Assembly (NCBI GenBank): GCA_009869945.1
Contig: WIXG01000063.1
Location: forward strand, 1 to 64,000
Direction: 5' to 3'
Source: Mesaphorura yosii
Taxonomy: Eukaryota; Arthropoda; Collembola; Poduromorpha; Tullbergiidae
Length of the DNA: 64,000 bases
In this document: in pieces, positions 60,678 through 64,000 of the stretch
How positions within the stretch are numbered: position 1 is the stretch's first letter
Layout of the letters: every line of letters begins with the position of its first letter
Notes under the pieces: model-generated
Seen by the model: the letters and a program-made list of their open reading frames with translations, nothing else
The model's database searches: none
Told to the model about the DNA's origin: nothing
Program-made: the position numbers and the translations under genes

Positions 60678-62665
60678 TGCAAAGGTAAATAGTGTCCGTC
60701 GTCACCGTCGTCATTAAGTGTAAGAAGTATGGTAAGAGTTGAACAATTGAATTGAATTGTTGAGTCGTCATCGTCATCGGGCGAGTGAATGAAGGTAACC
60801 CAGATAATGAGAATGCGGTGCAGCGGCGACAGAGATGGACGGACGGCGAGAACATGAAATAGAAAATACAAATACAAAACGCATTAGTAGGAAGATTTCA
60901 GATTAATTTCAACAATGAGCAATTTAAGTTCATGTCCCAAGTGCAAGGCAAGGCGGCGGAAGGAGAAACCGGCGCTCATTGAAACTTTGAAAGCAATAAA
61001 ATGAATCACTATTAACGAAGCTCGTCTCATCACCGGCAGACGAGGGCAGACACTGCTCAGGTGGGAGTATTAAATCAAACCTGTCCACAGCCGCGGTTTC
61101 CAATTGCGAACTGCAGGTGCAATGCCAATTAAAATTTATCGCCATTTCATAAATTCTGCATCAATCGTACTCAACCAAGACATTGTGCCCATTCATTCAG
61201 ACTTTGGGCACATGAAACTTCAAGTTCAAGACACATGCTGAGCGATTGCAGCACAGAGATAAATGAATCTCATTCTCTTCTTCTCAAGTATCAATCTGAA
61301 ATCCCGTTGCATGTTCGCGCAATTTACGCGTTTGTCTCTCATCTCTCGAGTAAGTGTAAAAAGGTTTAACATATTAATAAGCCATTATTGTACCAAATAG
61401 TGCCACATCCATCCCAGGATGGAAATCTTAATTTAAATTATAGGGTATAATTTCATTTAATGGTGTGGTATTCAGTGTGAAGATTTTATGACGGTTAGCA
61501 CATCAGTACAGCCGTGTGGTGACGGAAATGCGAAATGCGCGAAAAATGCCTATTACAGTTAAGCGCTGAATGCTATGAAGTATGTATTAATTAGCAACCT
61601 CCCTGTACTTGTCCCGAATTAAAATTACAGCTCAGAACAATGAATAAATTGCCATTGCGCGATGTGTGACTGTATTGTAATGCAAGTAGTAAACACAACA
61701 AGTACACTCTACATCACAACCACAAAGCGATATGATACGACACGACACGACGAGAATTAGATTAACACCATTTTTCAGGTCCAGTAAGTTCATAATTCAC
61801 AATGATGCTGGTTAGCGTTCATCTACAATGCTCGAATCGAATACCCTTCTAATTATAATCCGTAATCTCGTGAAGCGAGATATCTGAACTTTGTATCCTT
61901 CATGCTCCTTCGTGCTTTCATGCACTCACAGCAACAAAATATCATATTCATCAATCATACTCGTAATCACTCTACTTTATTCTATTCTGACGACTCTTTT
62001 CTGACTTTGGCAGTCGCATCATAAAAATTCCGCACAAAGTGTGCCAAATATTAAATTGCACGGCTTAGCTTGACATGGTATATTTTTATGCATCGTGACT
62101 TTCTCTCCTATTCATGCTGCCACCATGTCAGGCTAATGCTAAAAAGCGTCAACCCATGGCCACGCCACTGCGCGCGTGTGTGACTTGTCAGCTTGTGTGG
62201 CACTTTATGATGACAATGGCAATAACTTTGTTACTTTGCATTACACTGTGTCTATTCTGTCTGCTAGTACTAGTAAAAGCGGCAATAAAAATGCATTTGA
62301 GATAACATAATGTCCGAATAGTGCTAAAATTAACTTAATTTATTTTTACAGAAAATTTCATACTGAGACAACCCTCACACCCTCGCGTATCACAATAGTA
62401 CACAAACAGCAAGAGAACTTTCCTAACATCCTTTGCTAAAATTGGCAAGATCGTCATAAATCAAACGGCGCTTTCCAACGAAGACCAAAATAATACCGAA
62501 TATTTTTTGTCACATGTATTCTTTTGTGTTGGCTCATCCAACCGTAATATTTGTCGGTATTAATTATTACTGTAATTAGTATTACTGTGCCTTCCTAATT
62601 TCCATATGCGATCCAAGCTAGTACGTGCACGTTTGTTCATTTCATGCCTTCCTTTCGAACGTTTT
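60678..62665. other. Region between FYVE_2 exon 1 and the upstream ORF
   Basis: About 2 kb without recognised coding sequence. A minus-strand AATAAA at 62339-62344 could end a transcript of the ORF at 62666-63358; if that ORF is a 5' exon of the FYVE_2 gene, this stretch is an intron instead. Confidence 0.4.
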
Positions 62666-63358
62666 CTAATGCAGCCTATGGAATTGAGATGACCCCGTAG
62701 AGGGTAAGGTCCGGGTGCATAGAGTGCATTTGTGTGGTCCGGCACTAAAATACCTGGCATGCTTTGCGATTCTTCGAAATATGTTTTGATGGTGACTTTT
62801 CCCACTTTTTACACCAGTTCTATCAACGTCACTTTCTTCTAAAACAACAATTCCACTGTCATTTGTACTGTGATCCGATGCAGCCGAGGTTTTGGACTTT
62901 CCTGCCGCAGTCTTGAACTTGTTGCTACTTGGATCGGCTGTATCAATAAACTCGTTCTCACATTCACCGTGATCGTGGTCGTAATCACTGTCGTAACTTC
63001 TGCCGTCAATGCCAGTGCGATACGAGTGAACGGAGAACTTCCGGTCCCGATCTTTGGAAGGTGCGACAATCTTAATAGGAATGGGCACGGCAAACAATTT
63101 CTGACTGCGACTGTTGCTCGTGTACGACGACTTTCGTGATGAGAAACTAAAGTTAATCGTTGCGGCATCGATCGACGATAACGATGCTGTCGAACTAGCC
63201 TTAATCTTCTGCGCTTTTCGCTTTTTCTTTCGCGCACTCTTCGTATCGACGACTGGGGCAGATATAATTGAAGAACACTCGGCAGCATTGCTGTGATTAA
63301 CTTGATTGCTATGCGCAGGCAACAATTGATTTCTAATCTTCTTTACGATTGAAAACAT
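62666..63358 (-). CDS. Basic Ser/Lys-rich ORF, unknown; possible 5' exon of the FYVE_2 gene
   Basis: Open for 230 codons from the ATG at 63358 (MFSIVKKIRNQLLPAH). It contains a nuclear-localisation-like run (SARKKKRKAQKIK), Ser-rich sequence, LFAVPIPIKIVAPSKDRDRK, a His/Asp-rich patch (SDYDHDHGECENEF) and near its end HKCTLCTRTLPSTG. I do not recognise the family. Two donor-like sites fall inside the frame: after VDRT (phase 1) and after IAKHA (phase 2). The first fits in phase with an acceptor CCACAG inside FYVE_2 exon 1 (before LNNINRNF). The ORF could therefore be a spliced 5' exon of that gene, on the same strand and with nothing between, or a separate single-exon gene with a stop at 62666. 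Confidence 0.45.
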   Translation of the reverse strand: MFSIVKKIRNQLLPAHSNQVNHSNAAECSSIISAPVVDTKSARKKKRKAQKIKASSTASLSSIDAATINFSFSSRKSSYTSNSRSQKLFAVPIPIKIVAPSKDRDRKFSVHSYRTGIDGRSYDSDYDHDHGECENEFIDTADPSSNKFKTAAGKSKTSAASDHSTNDSGIVVLEESDVDRTGVKSGKSHHQNIFRRIAKHARYFSAGPHKCTLCTRTLPSTGSSQFHRLH

Positions 63359-64000
63359 TTTTACGATTTGCAACTTGCGAGTACTTCACTGCTGCAGCTA
63401 CAGCTTTAATTAAATCTCCAATTGAGACGTGATCACATCTGTTTTTCGTACTTTCTGAATTCTTGCCTTAATTAAATTGATGCACTTAATCCATTAGAAT
63501 GTACTTTAAAGAGTGAAATATTAAATTGAGTCCAATTTGTGATTTTACTGCACAGCACAGCTCAGAGAAAATGAGTTTGCGATTGCCAAATTCTAAATCT
63601 CTAAAATGCAATAAGCAAATGGCAAATACGCTCGATGAAATTTGTTGCTGGCTTGGCTTGGCTTTGGTATTATGAGGCGAGGGCGAGATTATTGCGACAG
63701 CAAGCTAACGAAACCCCAAACCCAACAACTAACAACGGTATAAAGCACGGATCCAACACTGAATACACGGTGATGCAGTGTAGTAATAATATTAATCATA
63801 AATTATATACGTACATTGTTTTGGTGGTTGATACACATTTTGTGCTCCTGTACACTGTAAGCCATTGCCATGCATTGTCAGCCACCGTGTCCAAAATGTT
63901 AAAAATCATGCCGCGCACTGCATCCGCAGATACAAAAATATAGTCTAGAGTTTAGAGCACGAACGAGCCCTGCATTGTTGGAGTTGGAGAACACGCTACT
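63359..64000. other. Right edge, no gene recognised
   Basis: AT-rich. It should contain the 5' flank of the minus-strand ORF at 62666-63358; nothing else is supportable. Confidence 0.4.

Overview
The window is nuclear DNA from an animal, almost certainly an arthropod and most likely a pancrustacean. The evidence is genes split by short (55-70 bp) GT-AG introns, a secreted cuticular protein with a Rebers-Riddiford chitin-binding domain, and arthropod/metazoan versions of a SLO2 (KCNT) potassium channel, cornichon-4, mitochondrial ribosomal protein L40, a syntaxin 7/12 and a MyRIP/Slp-type FYVE_2 protein. No bacterial, viral or organellar features were seen. The species cannot be fixed from the sequence alone.

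Layout, left to right. From 0 to 2.6 kb is a minus-strand, APD1-4-like membrane protein gene. A second short reading frame (78 codons) sits immediately upstream of it, in the same frame and separated only by a TAG. An inverted 57-bp repeat links one splice donor of this gene to its 3' flank. From 4.1 to 6.5 kb is a head-to-head pair: CNIH4 (minus) and mRpL40 (plus). From 8.9 to 9.8 kb is a GNAT/AANAT-like acetyltransferase (plus), and from 10.9 to 12.5 kb a syntaxin 7/12 Qa-SNARE (plus). From 13.6 to 42.4 kb is one large minus-strand SLO2 channel gene of at least 13 coding exons. It has a 14-kb intron and two alternative last exons that change the C-terminal PDZ-ligand-like tail. From 42.4 to 52.1 kb I found no gene.

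From 52.1 kb the window is gene-dense again. It holds an Mpo1/DUF962-like gene (plus), a convergent cuticular protein gene (minus) whose first intron contains a complete intronless BRI3-like zinc-ribbon membrane protein gene, and a multi-exon FYVE_2 zinc-finger protein gene (minus, 56.1-60.7 kb) with two alternative 3' exons. Upstream of that is a separate minus-strand ORF (62.7-63.4 kb) that may be a 5' exon of the same gene or an independent gene.

Shared themes. Several genes act in the secretory/endosomal membrane system (CNIH4 as ER export receptor, syntaxin 7/12 in endosomal fusion, the FYVE_2 protein as probable Rab effector, BRI3-like), but nothing suggests co-regulation beyond the CNIH4/mRpL40 bidirectional promoter. 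The clearest mobile element is a 138-bp hAT-type MITE in the giant SLO2 intron, with 7-bp terminal inverted repeats and a perfect 8-bp target duplication. All exon junctions were derived by hand from GT-AG sites, phase continuity and protein-family similarity; none has transcript support here.
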